A DNA stretch of 64,000 nucleotides from Flavobacterium limi (GCF_010645075.1 NZ_JAADZV010000004.1:371789-435788); one strand, 5' to 3'; positions 26,967-35,599 are shown, counted from the first letter of the stretch. Numbers and translations: made by a program. The notes: generated by a model not told the origin, from the sequence alone.

Positions 26967-26974
26967 CAAATTTA
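26967..26974 (-). promoter_or_regulatory. TAAATTTG -7 element for mtaB
   Basis: An exact TAnnTTTG match on the minus strand, about 60 bases before the mtaB ATG at 26904. Confidence 0.45.
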
Positions 26975-27257
26975 CACACAAATTTCTTTAAAAGAAAATC
27001 AATAATAGATTATAAATCAACATATTGAATCGAACAGCTATTTATTTATTAAATTAAGAGATAGAATAAAAATTAGTTAGCGTTCAAATTAACGTTATTT
27101 TTTGAAGTGAGGTTTTAAGCTGAAGAAATTAAAATTGAAAGAAAAAATCGACAAAAAGCAAATAAATCCGACTAAATACACAAAATTAGTTATAAATTTA
27201 TTTTTTTCTTACATTTTTCTTTGCTGACATTAATATTAAACCTAAATTCACAAAGCG

Positions 27258-27290
27258 AAATTTGATAAAAAAAATTTGATAAAAAAATTT
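27258..27290 (+). repeat. Tandem direct repeat
   Basis: The unit AAATTTGATAAAAA occurs twice in tandem, followed by a partial AATTT. It looks like a recent slippage duplication. Confidence 0.6.
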
Positions 27291-27401
27291 AAATCTGAAC
27301 ATAAGATTATTCGATTTACGACGTTTTAAAATTTTCAAACAGACAATGGGAAAGCCGAAAACCAAATTAGAGTAGGCAAATTTTTAAACTTATAAAACTA
27401 T

Positions 27402-27926
27402 ATGAAAGCATTTTTCCCCACAATCTGCTTAATGTTCTTAACTATTTTTAGTGTACAGGCACAAACAAATGCTCCTGCTGCAAATTCAAATCCGTTTCCA
27501 ACAATCAGCACACTTACGACGTGGGCCAGTTTTAACTCTCAACAAAAATTTGACATTGCTATTCGTGCTGTCGGATTTAAATTTGAAGTAAAAGAACCGG
27601 GAGATGGATCTACTGCTTATACTTATATAAGAAAGGTAGTTGTTAATGAAGTTAATTATACTGACAGAATCGTTTACAGAATTACTAATACTAATTCTGC
27701 AAGTATTATTTCTCTTGTTACCGCTTCTACTGATTTGGTAAGTTTATACACTCCGCAATTAGCAACATTTAAAAATAACAACTGTAAAACCGAAATGTCT
27801 AAAGACAAAAACACAACATGTAGCTGTTATGAAAGTGATAATTTTGCAATCGATCTTTGCGATGAACGCGTAAAATTAACTATGGGTGATGGAAATAAGT
27901 ATTTTGTTTCTGTAGCTAAAAAATAA
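27402..27926 (+). CDS. Secreted protein, unknown
   Basis: This 174-residue protein has a signal peptide ending near 'SVQAQT'. The mature part has four cysteines late in the sequence ('NNCKTEMSKDKNTTCSCYESD...DLCDERV'), suggesting disulfides in the periplasm or outside. The N-terminal mature region is Ala/Asn/Pro-rich. No domain is recognised. It is preceded by a long empty spacer and followed by a perfect palindromic terminator, so it is a single-gene unit. Confidence 0.6.
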   Translation: MKAFFPTICLMFLTIFSVQAQTNAPAANSNPFPTISTLTTWASFNSQQKFDIAIRAVGFKFEVKEPGDGSTAYTYIRKVVVNEVNYTDRIVYRITNTNSASIISLVTASTDLVSLYTPQLATFKNNNCKTEMSKDKNTTCSCYESDNFAIDLCDERVKLTMGDGNKYFVSVAKK

Positions 27927-27951
27927 TACTTCTAAAGAATTCTAAAAATAT

Positions 27952-27987
27952 AAATCCCAATTTTAAATTTAAAATTGGGATTTTTTA
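27952..27987. terminator. Perfect palindromic terminator
   Basis: A 32-base perfect palindrome (27952-27983; arms AATCCCAATTTTAAA) is followed by TTTTTT. It lies between the convergent secreted-protein and HAD genes and can serve both strands. Confidence 0.85.
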
Positions 27988-28005
27988 TTACTTAAAAGTT
28001 ATAAT

Positions 28006-28809
28006 TTAGATCAATATATAACGCTGAACAACCTCAGCAACACCATCATCATTATTCGATGCTACAATTACATTTGCCCGGTCACGCAATTCTGGCGTTA
28101 CATTATCAACCCAAACTCCCAGACCGGCATATTCGATCATTGTAAGGTCATTTCCTGCATTCCCAACAGCAATAATTTCGCTTTGATGAATATTCAATTT
28201 CTCTGCCAATATTTTTATGCTTGCTGCTTTATCAATTCCGTATTGGGCTGTTTCCAGAAAAAATGGTTTTGACATGGCAACACTCAGATGTGGCATTGCA
28301 GCCTTTAAGTCGTGCTCAACTTCTTTCAAATACGAAGGCTCTTCGAGCAAGATACATTTTACCGCTGGCTTCGTAACTGCTGCTTTGAAATCAGAAACTT
28401 TATTATGTGGCAATCCAGTAATCTCTTTTTCAATTTCGATATATTCAGAATCGGTTTCACTTATAATCTCACCATCCAGATATGTTATGATATGCGTCTT
28501 CATTTTTACACTGTAATCGTATAAATCATGAATTTGTTCCGGTGTTAAACATTGCTCAAATAAGACAAGATCGTCTTTTACTGTACTGATTACAGCACCA
28601 TTAAACGAGATAATGTATGAATCGTTCAAGTCCAGCTCCAATTCTTTAGCGAAAGCTGTCATCGCAGATGTTGGACGGCCAGAAGCCAAAACCACATAAA
28701 CGCCTTTTGCCTGAGCTTCAAGAAGTACTTTTTTATTTAATTCCGAAATTTTATGATCATCTGTCAACAAGGTATCATCCATGTCGAGCACTAACATTTT
28801 ATATTGCAT
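28006..28809 (-). CDS. Cof-type HAD-IIB phosphatase
   Basis: This 267-residue haloacid-dehalogenase-fold hydrolase has motif I LDMDDTLL (Asp9 and Asp11), a serine in the 'LASGRPT' motif II, a lysine in the cap region and the 'IAVGNAGNDLTMIEYAG' motif IV/GDxxND. The C2B cap places it with the YidA/Cof group that removes phosphate from sugar phosphates or nucleotides. The true substrate is unknown. A 21-base inverted repeat lies just upstream (28820-28893). Confidence 0.87.
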   Translation of the reverse strand: MQYKMLVLDMDDTLLTDDHKISELNKKVLLEAQAKGVYVVLASGRPTSAMTAFAKELELDLNDSYIISFNGAVISTVKDDLVLFEQCLTPEQIHDLYDYSVKMKTHIITYLDGEIISETDSEYIEIEKEITGLPHNKVSDFKAAVTKPAVKCILLEEPSYLKEVEHDLKAAMPHLSVAMSKPFFLETAQYGIDKAASIKILAEKLNIHQSEIIAVGNAGNDLTMIEYAGLGVWVDNVTPELRDRANVIVASNNDDGVAEVVQRYILI

Positions 28810-28819
28810 TTTTTCTTAG

Positions 28820-28893
28820 TTTTAGTCCCTGGTACTTAGTCCCCAGTCTTATTTTGCACTTAGTTGGTAAGTACTAAGTACCAGGGACTAAAA
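28820..28893. repeat. Perfect 21-base inverted repeat
   Basis: TTTTAGTCCCTGGTACTTAG (from 28820) pairs with CTAAGTACCAGGGACTAAAA (to 28893) across about 32 bases that repeat fragments of the same words (CTTAGT, ACTTAG). It lies between two same-direction genes where a leader or terminator could form. There is no T-run of standard form. Confidence 0.75.
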
Positions 28894-28899
28894 AACAAT

Positions 28900-29118
28900 T
28901 TAAATACTCATTCTAAATTCCTCAATAACCGGATTTGCTTTTGCAAAATCTGTTTCCTGAATAAAAATTTCAACAGCCAGATCTGCTCCTCCAAAACCAC
29001 CCAAACGCGCTGATTGAATATTGTCTTTTTTTACCGTTTCTACACCAGCTGCTTCTAATCTTTCCTGCAAAGCAATGGCTAACACTTCACTTCCTGAAAA
29101 CGCTTTCATTAATCCCAT
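28900..29118 (-). CDS. DUF2007-type small protein
   Basis: This 72-residue protein has the DUF2007 (putative signal-transducing) pattern: 'VLAIALQERLEAAGVETVKKDN' followed by 'VEIFIQETDFAKANPVIEEF'. That is a small alpha/beta ACT-like fold with no membrane segment. Function is not established. An alternative start three codons later (MKAFSG) is equally possible. Confidence 0.75.
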   Translation of the reverse strand: MGLMKAFSGSEVLAIALQERLEAAGVETVKKDNIQSARLGGFGGADLAVEIFIQETDFAKANPVIEEFRMSI

Positions 29119-29144
29119 GACATTTATTTTATTATTATTTTTCT

Positions 29145-29960
29145 TTATTGCAAAATTATTTTTAGCTGATTTTGAAAATCATCATTCTCATTTACACCCA
29201 CATGTCCCTGATTTTCCAAAGGATAAAAATTGGCTTTGGATTTTAAAAGGTTCTTTAGCCGAAAAGAATTATCAAAAGAAATCAATTGATCGTCAGTTCC
29301 GTGAAAAATATAAACCGGCGCTTTTACTTTTGGTAAATATCTAAAAGTTTCTAAGTGAAACTTTTTCATGAAATTAGGAAAAAACGGAACTCTGCTGCTT
29401 GATAATTCTGTAAAACTATAATAAGGAGATTGCAGAATTAAGGCTTTTGATTTGTTTTCTGAAGCCAAAATTGCAGCTAAGCCTGAGCCTATGGAATAAC
29501 CTGCAATGACAATTTTATCTTCTGAATATCTTTGTTGCATTGCTTTATAAACCGTTGCGACATCCTTATTTAATTGATCTTCATTTTGTATCTCGCCCTG
29601 GCTTTTTCCAAAACTTCGATAATCCAAAATAAAAATATCATATCCTAATGAAGTATAAATTTTAGAAATACTGCCCCAGGTTTCAAGCGTCCCGGCATTT
29701 CCATGAAGATAAAAAACCAAACCTTTAGAATGTTCTGCTTTAAATAAAAGTCCATGAAGATTTACACCGTCAAACGACTTAATATTTAACTCTTCAAATT
29801 CGCTCTGATATTCAAACTGATACTCTTTCGGAAGAGCTGCATTTTGGAAAATCATTCCAGTCTGATTAAAATATATGTAAGAAACAATAATCAAATAAAT
29901 CACAACGAAAAACGCCAAAAGTACAATCATTAAAAATTTAATTGTTTTTATTATTTCCAC
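29145..29960 (-). CDS. Alpha/beta-hydrolase, membrane-anchored
   Basis: This 271-residue protein has one N-terminal membrane helix (about 8-30) and an alpha/beta-hydrolase domain. The nucleophile elbow is GYSIGSG, the oxyanion region is 'YLHGNAGT', and 'FHGTDDQLI' and 'GHVGV' supply the acid and the catalytic His. It resembles the BEM46/ABHD family. The start is GTG at 29960. The DEAD-protein gene ends 14 bases upstream, so they may share an mRNA. Substrate unknown. Confidence 0.83.
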   Translation of the reverse strand: MEIIKTIKFLMIVLLAFFVVIYLIIVSYIYFNQTGMIFQNAALPKEYQFEYQSEFEELNIKSFDGVNLHGLLFKAEHSKGLVFYLHGNAGTLETWGSISKIYTSLGYDIFILDYRSFGKSQGEIQNEDQLNKDVATVYKAMQQRYSEDKIVIAGYSIGSGLAAILASENKSKALILQSPYYSFTELSSSRVPFFPNFMKKFHLETFRYLPKVKAPVYIFHGTDDQLISFDNSFRLKNLLKSKANFYPLENQGHVGVNENDDFQNQLKIILQ

Positions 29961-29973
29961 AGCTATCGTAAAA

Positions 29974-30636
29974 CTATTCTTCTTCTATTTGATCCTCTTC
30001 CTCATCTAAATCCTCCTCATTCTCTTCATCCATATCGAAGAAATAAGGCTCCAACAGCATTTTTTCTGCCAAGATTTCAATGCGCTCCGTAAGGGTTTCT
30101 GCAAAAATAAGGCGTTGTGTTTTAGCAATACTATTTGATATACGCATTATTTTGGGTTCATGACGCAATTTCAAAATCGGATCAGCATCATCAAGAATAA
30201 ACATTTTAAGACGATTTACATTGTAACCGGCGGTACTAAACATATCATTCAGTTTTGTTGGAGTTCCTATTAAAACATCAATTCCGGTAGACACATAGTT
30301 TTTATCGTAATCCATGTCGCCTTTATCATGAACTCCGTAAACTTCAAGATTGGTATATTTTCCATATTTCTCAAAAAGTTCTTCCATTGCCAAAACTTTT
30401 TCTTTGTCTTCAACAATGATTAAAGCACGTGGAGATTCTTCATTCTTACCTGCCAACTGCTGAATTACATTTAATACAATGGTTGTCGATTTTCCGGTTC
30501 CTGCTGGAGAAATAATCATACAATCAGCACCGCTTTTAATTGTCGAAAAAGTTTCCAATTGCAATATATTTGCTTGTTTTAAACCATTTTCAATTAAGGC
30601 ATCTTGTAATTTCTCGTTTATTTTTTTTAGTTTCAT
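29974..30636 (-). CDS. DEAD-box-like protein with a single RecA domain
   Basis: This 220-residue protein contains only the N-terminal RecA half of a DEAD-box helicase. It has Q motif Gln26, Walker A SPAGTGKST (43-51), GTP motif (125-127) and DDAD (149-152) in place of DEAD, and the SAT motif is degenerate (FAET, 178-181). The second RecA domain (motifs IV-VI) is missing, and the last 20 residues are almost all Asp/Glu. The gene is intact with its own start, so it may be a regulator or RNA-binding ATPase and not a helicase. Confidence 0.8.
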   Translation of the reverse strand: MKLKKINEKLQDALIENGLKQANILQLETFSTIKSGADCMIISPAGTGKSTTIVLNVIQQLAGKNEESPRALIIVEDKEKVLAMEELFEKYGKYTNLEVYGVHDKGDMDYDKNYVSTGIDVLIGTPTKLNDMFSTAGYNVNRLKMFILDDADPILKLRHEPKIMRISNSIAKTQRLIFAETLTERIEILAEKMLLEPYFFDMDEENEEDLDEEEDQIEEE

Positions 30637-30639
30637 TCT

Positions 30640-30730
30640 TAATGATTAAAAGATTGAAAAATTAAAAGATGACAAATTTTCAGTTTAAACTAAACCATTG
30701 AATCTTTCAATTTTCAAATCATTAAATTAT
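30640..30730. repeat. Word-repeat spacer (ATTAAAAGATTG)
   Basis: This 90-base gap repeats TTAAAAGAT and GATTGAAAAAT words, with partial inverted copies (AATCTTTCAATTTTC, ATCATTAAATT). It is similar in style to other spacers here. Confidence 0.5.
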
Positions 30731-30731
30731 T

Positions 30732-31895
30732 TTATTTGCTTGCAAACATTTTTACGTCAGTTTCAGAAATTTCACTTCCTCCCAGAATAATCAATCTTTC
30801 AACTACATTTCGAAGTTCACGAATATTGCCTGTCCAGTCGTATTCCTGTAATAATTTTATCGCTGATACCGAAAATACTTTCAGGGCGTTTCCTTGTTCT
30901 GACGCAATCTTTTCTGTAAAGTGCTTAATCAAGGCTGGAATATCTTCACGTCTGTCATTTAATGCAGGTACTTTAATTAAAATCACTGCCAGACGATGGT
31001 ATAAATCTTCACGAAAACGGCCTTCTGCAATTTCTGTTTTTAAGTCTTTATTAGTTGCCGCAACGACACGAACATCAACTTTGATGTCTTTATCAGCACC
31101 CACCCTGGTAATCATGCTCTCTTGTAGTGCACGCAAAACTTTGGCCTGAGCCGAAAGACTCATGTCACCAATTTCATCCAGAAAAATAGTTCCTTTGTCA
31201 GCTGCTTCAAACTTTCCGGCACGATCTTTCACTGCCGATGTAAAAGCACCTTTTACGTGACCAAACAATTCACTTTCGATCAACTCACTTGGAATAGCTG
31301 CACAGTTTACTTCAATTAAAGGAAAACCAGAGCGCTCACTTTTTTCATGTAGCTGATGCGCGACTAATTCTTTCCCCGTTCCGTTTGGTCCGGTAATTAA
31401 AACTCTTGCTTCTGTTGGAGCCACTTTATCAATCATCACTTTGATGTGATTGATTGATTCACTTTCACCTATCATTTCGTAGTTTTTACTGACTTTTTTC
31501 TTTAGTATTTTATTTTCAACTACTAATTGTTTTTTATCCAGAGCATTACGAACCGTATTCAGCAAACGATTCAAGTCCGGCGGTTTTGAAATATAATCAA
31601 AAGCCCCTAAGCGCATCGTTTGGATTGCCGTTTCCATATCGCCGTGACCGGAAATCATGACCATCGGAATTTCTGGTTTTACCTTTTTTACTTCTTCCAA
31701 AACCTCAACGCCATCCATTTTTGGCATTTTGATATCACACAAAACCAAATCGTAGTCGTTGTTTTTTATTTTTTCAAGTCCGGCAACACCATCCTCAGCT
31801 TCATCCACCTGATACGAATCATTTTCTTCTGATAAAATTTTTACCAAAACTCTTCTGATTGCTGCTTCGTCTTCTATAATTAGTATTTTACTCAT
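30732..31895 (-). CDS. NtrC-type sigma-54 activator lacking HTH
   Basis: This 387-residue response regulator has a receiver domain (about 1-120, phospho-acceptor Asp54), then a sigma-54 AAA+ domain (about 140-370) with Walker A GPNGTGKE (169-176) and Walker B FLDEIGD (238-244). The sigma-54 contact loop reads GAFTSA (216-221) instead of GAFTGA. The protein stops after the AAA+ lid ('SETDVKMFASK'), so the Fis-type DNA-binding domain is missing. It may activate from solution, as known for some enhancer-independent relatives. No histidine kinase is adjacent. Confidence 0.88.
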   Translation of the reverse strand: MSKILIIEDEAAIRRVLVKILSEENDSYQVDEAEDGVAGLEKIKNNDYDLVLCDIKMPKMDGVEVLEEVKKVKPEIPMVMISGHGDMETAIQTMRLGAFDYISKPPDLNRLLNTVRNALDKKQLVVENKILKKKVSKNYEMIGESESINHIKVMIDKVAPTEARVLITGPNGTGKELVAHQLHEKSERSGFPLIEVNCAAIPSELIESELFGHVKGAFTSAVKDRAGKFEAADKGTIFLDEIGDMSLSAQAKVLRALQESMITRVGADKDIKVDVRVVAATNKDLKTEIAEGRFREDLYHRLAVILIKVPALNDRREDIPALIKHFTEKIASEQGNALKVFSVSAIKLLQEYDWTGNIRELRNVVERLIILGGSEISETDVKMFASK

Positions 31896-31908
31896 TCTTT
31901 TTTAAGGG

Positions 31909-31964
31909 TCAAAGTAACAGAGGGTCAAAGTAACATAGAAAACTTTGTGTCTTTGTTACTTTGA
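31909..31964. repeat. TCAAAGTAACA inverted/direct repeat
   Basis: TCAAAGTAACA occurs at 31909-31919 and 31925-31935, and its inverse TGTTACTTTGA at 31954-31964, followed by a further partial copy. The arms could pair. It lies in the gap between the regulator and ABC permease genes. Confidence 0.65.
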
Positions 31965-31982
31965 AACTTTGTAACTATAAAG

Positions 31983-33299
31983 TTAATATTTAAGCCATTT
32001 ATACAATTCTTTCCAGGTTGGTTTTTTACCATACATTAAAATACCTACACGGTAGATTTTTGCAGCGAACCACACAACAAGGAAAAATGTAGCAAACAAT
32101 AATGATACCGAAATTACGATTTGCCACCAGGGCACACCAAAAGGAAGTCTCATTAACATTACAATTGGCGACGTAAGCGGAATCATTGAAAAAATTACCG
32201 CAACACTTCCGTGCGGATCATTTACAACTGTAAAAAACCCAATGTAAACGCTTAGGATTAATGGCATTATGATTGGCAACAAAAATTGCTGTGAATCAGT
32301 CTGATTATCAACGGCTGCACCAATAGCTGCGTAAAATGAACTGTATAAAAAATAGCCTCCAATAAAATAAATTATAAAACCAATTAAAATACTGGCAATT
32401 GGCAGATTCCAGGCTTCACTTAATCCTATCTGCATCATTTCTGAAAAATTATGCCCCATCGATTGCATCAAAACAGGTGGAAGCGTAGAACCCGACCCTA
32501 CATTTACGCCAAAAAATACGGAAGCTGCGAACATTAATCCTAAACCAATGATAGCCCAAATTACAAATTGTAAAATTCCAGCCAGTGAAGTTCCTACAAT
32601 TTTACCGATCATCAATTGAAATGGCTTTACCGAAGAAATAATAATTTCTATAATTCGGTTTGTCTTCTCTTCGATTACACTTCGCATTACCATGTTCCCA
32701 TAAATGATAATGAACATCATAATCAGATAACCGAATGCCCCCCCTATTCCAATTTTTATCTCGTTTAATCCTTTTCTGCTTTCTTCTCCAGAAGCTTTAA
32801 TTAAATGAATATTGACATTTGACTGTGCTTTCTTAATGGCCAAAGTGTCCAGTTCGGCTTCTTCTAGATTTAGTTTTGTGATTTTTGAAGCAATAATATC
32901 CTGTGTATTTTCTACAAAAGAAATACTTGGACTGTTATTCGAGATAAATTCAATTTTACTTTCTAAATCTTTGCTATGTTTTGTTTTAGGGATAACTATT
33001 AAGCCACTAAAATTTTCTTTTGTAATACTGTCTTTTAAAGCTTTTAGATCAATTTCAGATAAATTGAGATATCTAAATTCTGTCCCTTTTTTATTTTCTT
33101 TTAAAAAATCAGCAGCAAAAATCCCGGTTTCGTCATGAATTGCAATTCGTTTGGTTTCAGCTTTCATTGAACTCAGATAGCCAATAAAAACTGCTATGGC
33201 TACAAATAAAAGCGGACTTAAAAAAGTCATAACAACAAAAGACTTATTACGGACTTTAGCAATAAATTCTCTTTTTATGATTAATGAAATTATACTCAT
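31983..33299 (-). CDS. ABC-2-type permease (NatB-like)
   Basis: This 438-residue membrane protein has one N-terminal helix, a large extracytoplasmic domain (about 45-180) and five to six C-terminal helices (about 185-430). It is the pattern of ABC-2 exporters of the NatB/CcmB-like group, with the family motif 'MVMRSVIEEKTNRIIEIIISSVKPFQLMIGKI'. It works with the ATPase encoded just upstream (33406-34326); they are separated by about 100 bases of word-repeat DNA. The cargo may be Na+ or a lipid, but is not readable. Confidence 0.87.
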   Translation of the reverse strand: MSIISLIIKREFIAKVRNKSFVVMTFLSPLLFVAIAVFIGYLSSMKAETKRIAIHDETGIFAADFLKENKKGTEFRYLNLSEIDLKALKDSITKENFSGLIVIPKTKHSKDLESKIEFISNNSPSISFVENTQDIIASKITKLNLEEAELDTLAIKKAQSNVNIHLIKASGEESRKGLNEIKIGIGGAFGYLIMMFIIIYGNMVMRSVIEEKTNRIIEIIISSVKPFQLMIGKIVGTSLAGILQFVIWAIIGLGLMFAASVFFGVNVGSGSTLPPVLMQSMGHNFSEMMQIGLSEAWNLPIASILIGFIIYFIGGYFLYSSFYAAIGAAVDNQTDSQQFLLPIIMPLILSVYIGFFTVVNDPHGSVAVIFSMIPLTSPIVMLMRLPFGVPWWQIVISVSLLFATFFLVVWFAAKIYRVGILMYGKKPTWKELYKWLKY

Positions 33300-33304
33300 T
33301 TATT

Positions 33305-33405
33305 TTAGATTGTTAGATTTTTAGACTTTCTTAGACTTCTTAGATTATAATATATTTGACTCTTAAATTCAGTCTAAAATCTAAGTTGTCTAATGACTTA
33401 AATAT
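33305..33405. repeat. TTAGATT/TAGACT word-repeat spacer
   Basis: TTAGATTTTTAGACT (33313-33327) and AGTCTAAAATCTAA (33371-33384) form a near-perfect inverted repeat. TTAGACT-type words recur in between. It separates the two genes of the exporter. Confidence 0.6.
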
Positions 33406-34326
33406 CTAAGAGGTTACCGTCTGGATAAAAATATCGTTTACACTCGGAATATTTTCTACAAAGTGTGTCACCTGACCTCTTTGTGTCAGTAGATGTAATA
33501 ATTCGTTTGGCATGGCATTCCCGATTTGAATATTTAATTTCAAATCATCATTTAAAGATTTAAAATTAGCAGGCGACACAGTAAACTTCTGAGTGATATC
33601 ATACACCAAACCTTCCACATTATTGGTCAGGATTCCAACTTCAAAACTATTGGTTTTAAACTCTCGTTTTACATCACTTACCTTTCCTTCTATTAATTTA
33701 TTCGATTTATGAATTAAGGCAATATGATCACACAGTTCCTCAACGCTTTCCATTCGGTGTGTCGAAAATATAATGGTTGAACCCTGCTCTTTCAATGCCA
33801 GAATTTCATCTTTAATTATATTGGCATTTACCGGATCAAAACCTGAAAATGGCTCATCAAAAATCAACAATTTAGGTTTATGCAGCACACATACCACAAA
33901 CTGAATTTTCTGCGCCATTCCTTTAGAAAGCTCCTGAATCTTCTTGTTCCACCAACCCTGAATTCCCAAACGATCAAACCAAAAATCCAGCTGCTTTTTA
34001 GCTTCGGCTTTAGAAAGTCCTTTCATTTGTGCGAGATACAAACACTGCTCGCCAACTTTCATTGAACTGTATAAGCCTCTTTCTTCCGGAAGATAGCCTA
34101 TCGTCTGCACATGTTTTGGCTGCAGTTTTTCTCCATCCAGGGTAACTTCACCGCTATCGGGCAACGTAATTTGATTTATGATTCGAATAAGGGAAGTTTT
34201 TCCGGCTCCATTTGGACCTAATAATCCATAGATACTACCTTTCGGTACATTTAATGAAACTTCGTTAAGTGCGACATAGTTACCGTATCGTTTTACGACT
34301 TTATGGACTTCTAGTAAGTTGCTCAT
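33406..34326 (-). CDS. ABC transporter ATP-binding protein (NatA-like)
   Basis: This 306-residue ATPase has Walker A GPNGAGKTS (about 38-46), a Q-loop, an ABC signature 'LSKGMAQKIQ', Walker B 'LLIFDEPFSGFDP' and H-loop 'FSTHRM'. The signature is LSKGMAQK rather than LSGGQ, as in the NatA/CcmA-like export group. The C-terminal 80 residues are an accessory domain. With the downstream permease it forms a two-gene exporter. Confidence 0.92.
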   Translation of the reverse strand: MSNLLEVHKVVKRYGNYVALNEVSLNVPKGSIYGLLGPNGAGKTSLIRIINQITLPDSGEVTLDGEKLQPKHVQTIGYLPEERGLYSSMKVGEQCLYLAQMKGLSKAEAKKQLDFWFDRLGIQGWWNKKIQELSKGMAQKIQFVVCVLHKPKLLIFDEPFSGFDPVNANIIKDEILALKEQGSTIIFSTHRMESVEELCDHIALIHKSNKLIEGKVSDVKREFKTNSFEVGILTNNVEGLVYDITQKFTVSPANFKSLNDDLKLNIQIGNAMPNELLHLLTQRGQVTHFVENIPSVNDIFIQTVTS

Positions 34327-34422
34327 GCGATTTTTTAAATTTTCTGCGTCAATTTGACTATTGTGGCTTTGCGCCTGTAAAAGTAAATAATTTGGGCTGA
34401 ACCTGCGAACTATTAATCAAAA

Positions 34423-34456
34423 AACCCATTCCGCTTTTTACGAAATGGGTTTAAAT
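34423..34456 (-). terminator. Intrinsic terminator after dnaJ
   Basis: On the minus strand AAACCCATT pairs with AATGGGTTT around a 13-base loop, followed by TTTTGA. It lies 25 bases past the dnaJ stop and upstream of the ABC ATPase gene. Confidence 0.75.
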
Positions 34457-34480
34457 ATCAAACATTTTATAAAGTTCAGA

Positions 34481-35590
34481 TTATGAAAACATATCTTTTA
34501 CTTTCTCAAAAAATGATTTTTCAGATTTTTCAGGATTAGGAACAAAATGTTCACTGTTTAAAGCATTTTCAAAGAATTGCTTTTGCTCCTTGTTCAGAGT
34601 TTTCGGCGTCCATACATTTACATGAACTAATAAATCTCCGTTTCCGTATCCGTTTAAGCTTGGAATACCTTTTCCTTTCAATCTTAAGATTTTTCCGGAT
34701 TGGATTCCTTCTTCCAGTTTGATACGCACTTTTCCATTAATTGCTTCTATATCTTTAGAAACTCCTAAAACTGCTTCAGGGAAACTGATGTATAAATCGT
34801 AGTGTACATTTTCACCTTCACGTTTTAAGAATTCGTGCTCAATCTCTTCGATGGCAACAATTAAATCTCCAGGGATGCTATTTCCAGGAGCATCGTTTCC
34901 TTTGTTAGAAACTTTCAACTGCATTCCGTCGGTCACCCCTGCAGGAATTTTGATTGATACTGTCTCGTCTTCCTGAACCATCCCCTGAGCATCAGCCTCA
35001 GAAGGTCTTTTATCAAGAATTTGCCCAGAACCACCACATGTAGGACAGGTAGAGGCCGATTGCATTCTTCCTAAAATAGTGTTAGTTACACGCATTACCT
35101 GACCTTGTCCATTACAGGTTGAACAGGTTTTATAGGTAACACCTTTGGCCTGAACTTTACGTTTTACTTTTACTTTTTTCTCAACTCCATTTGCAATTTC
35201 TTCCAAAGTCAGTTTTACCTTGATTCGAAGATTACTTCCTTTGGCACGACGAGGCCCCCCGCCTCCGCCTCCGAAACCGCCAAATCCACCACCAAAAATA
35301 TCACCAAACTGGCTGAAAATGTCATCCATATTCATACCACCATGACCACCGCCAAATCCGCCTGAACCATCAAAAGCCTGATGTCCGTACTGATCATACT
35401 TCGCTTTTTTCTGTGGGTCACTCAAAACTTCATAAGCTTCTGCTGCCAATTTAAAGTTTTCTTCCGCCTCTTTGTCTCCCGGATTTTTATCGGGGTGATA
35501 TTTCAATGCACTTTTTCTATATGCTTTTTTAATTTCGGCAGCATCAGCATTTTTTGAAATGCCTAGTATTTCGTAAAAATCTTTTTTCAT
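34481..35590 (-). CDS. dnaJ: Chaperone DnaJ with two-motif zinc region
   Basis: This 369-residue Hsp40 has the J domain with HPD (32-34), a Gly/Phe-rich linker (74-112) and the client-binding C-terminal domains. The zinc region has only two CxxCxGxG motifs, at Cys156/Cys159 and Cys182/Cys185; the usual first and fourth motifs are absent. The ATG at 35590 is chosen because the six residues upstream in the open frame do not belong to the J domain. It is the second gene of a grpE-dnaJ pair and works with DnaK, which is encoded elsewhere. Confidence 0.96.
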   Translation of the reverse strand: MKKDFYEILGISKNADAAEIKKAYRKSALKYHPDKNPGDKEAEENFKLAAEAYEVLSDPQKKAKYDQYGHQAFDGSGGFGGGHGGMNMDDIFSQFGDIFGGGFGGFGGGGGGPRRAKGSNLRIKVKLTLEEIANGVEKKVKVKRKVQAKGVTYKTCSTCNGQGQVMRVTNTILGRMQSASTCPTCGGSGQILDKRPSEADAQGMVQEDETVSIKIPAGVTDGMQLKVSNKGNDAPGNSIPGDLIVAIEEIEHEFLKREGENVHYDLYISFPEAVLGVSKDIEAINGKVRIKLEEGIQSGKILRLKGKGIPSLNGYGNGDLLVHVNVWTPKTLNKEQKQFFENALNSEHFVPNPEKSEKSFFEKVKDMFS

Positions 35591-35599
35591 AATTAGGTT

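Larger units (their letters stand above)
26905..27401. other. 497-base AT-rich divergent spacer
   Basis: This gap lies between mtaB and the secreted-protein gene. It holds the mtaB promoter element and a tandem duplication of AAATTTGATAAAAA (27258-27290). No ORF of note and no clear hairpin is seen. Its length and low GC suggest relaxed or recently shuffled DNA. Confidence 0.5.
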
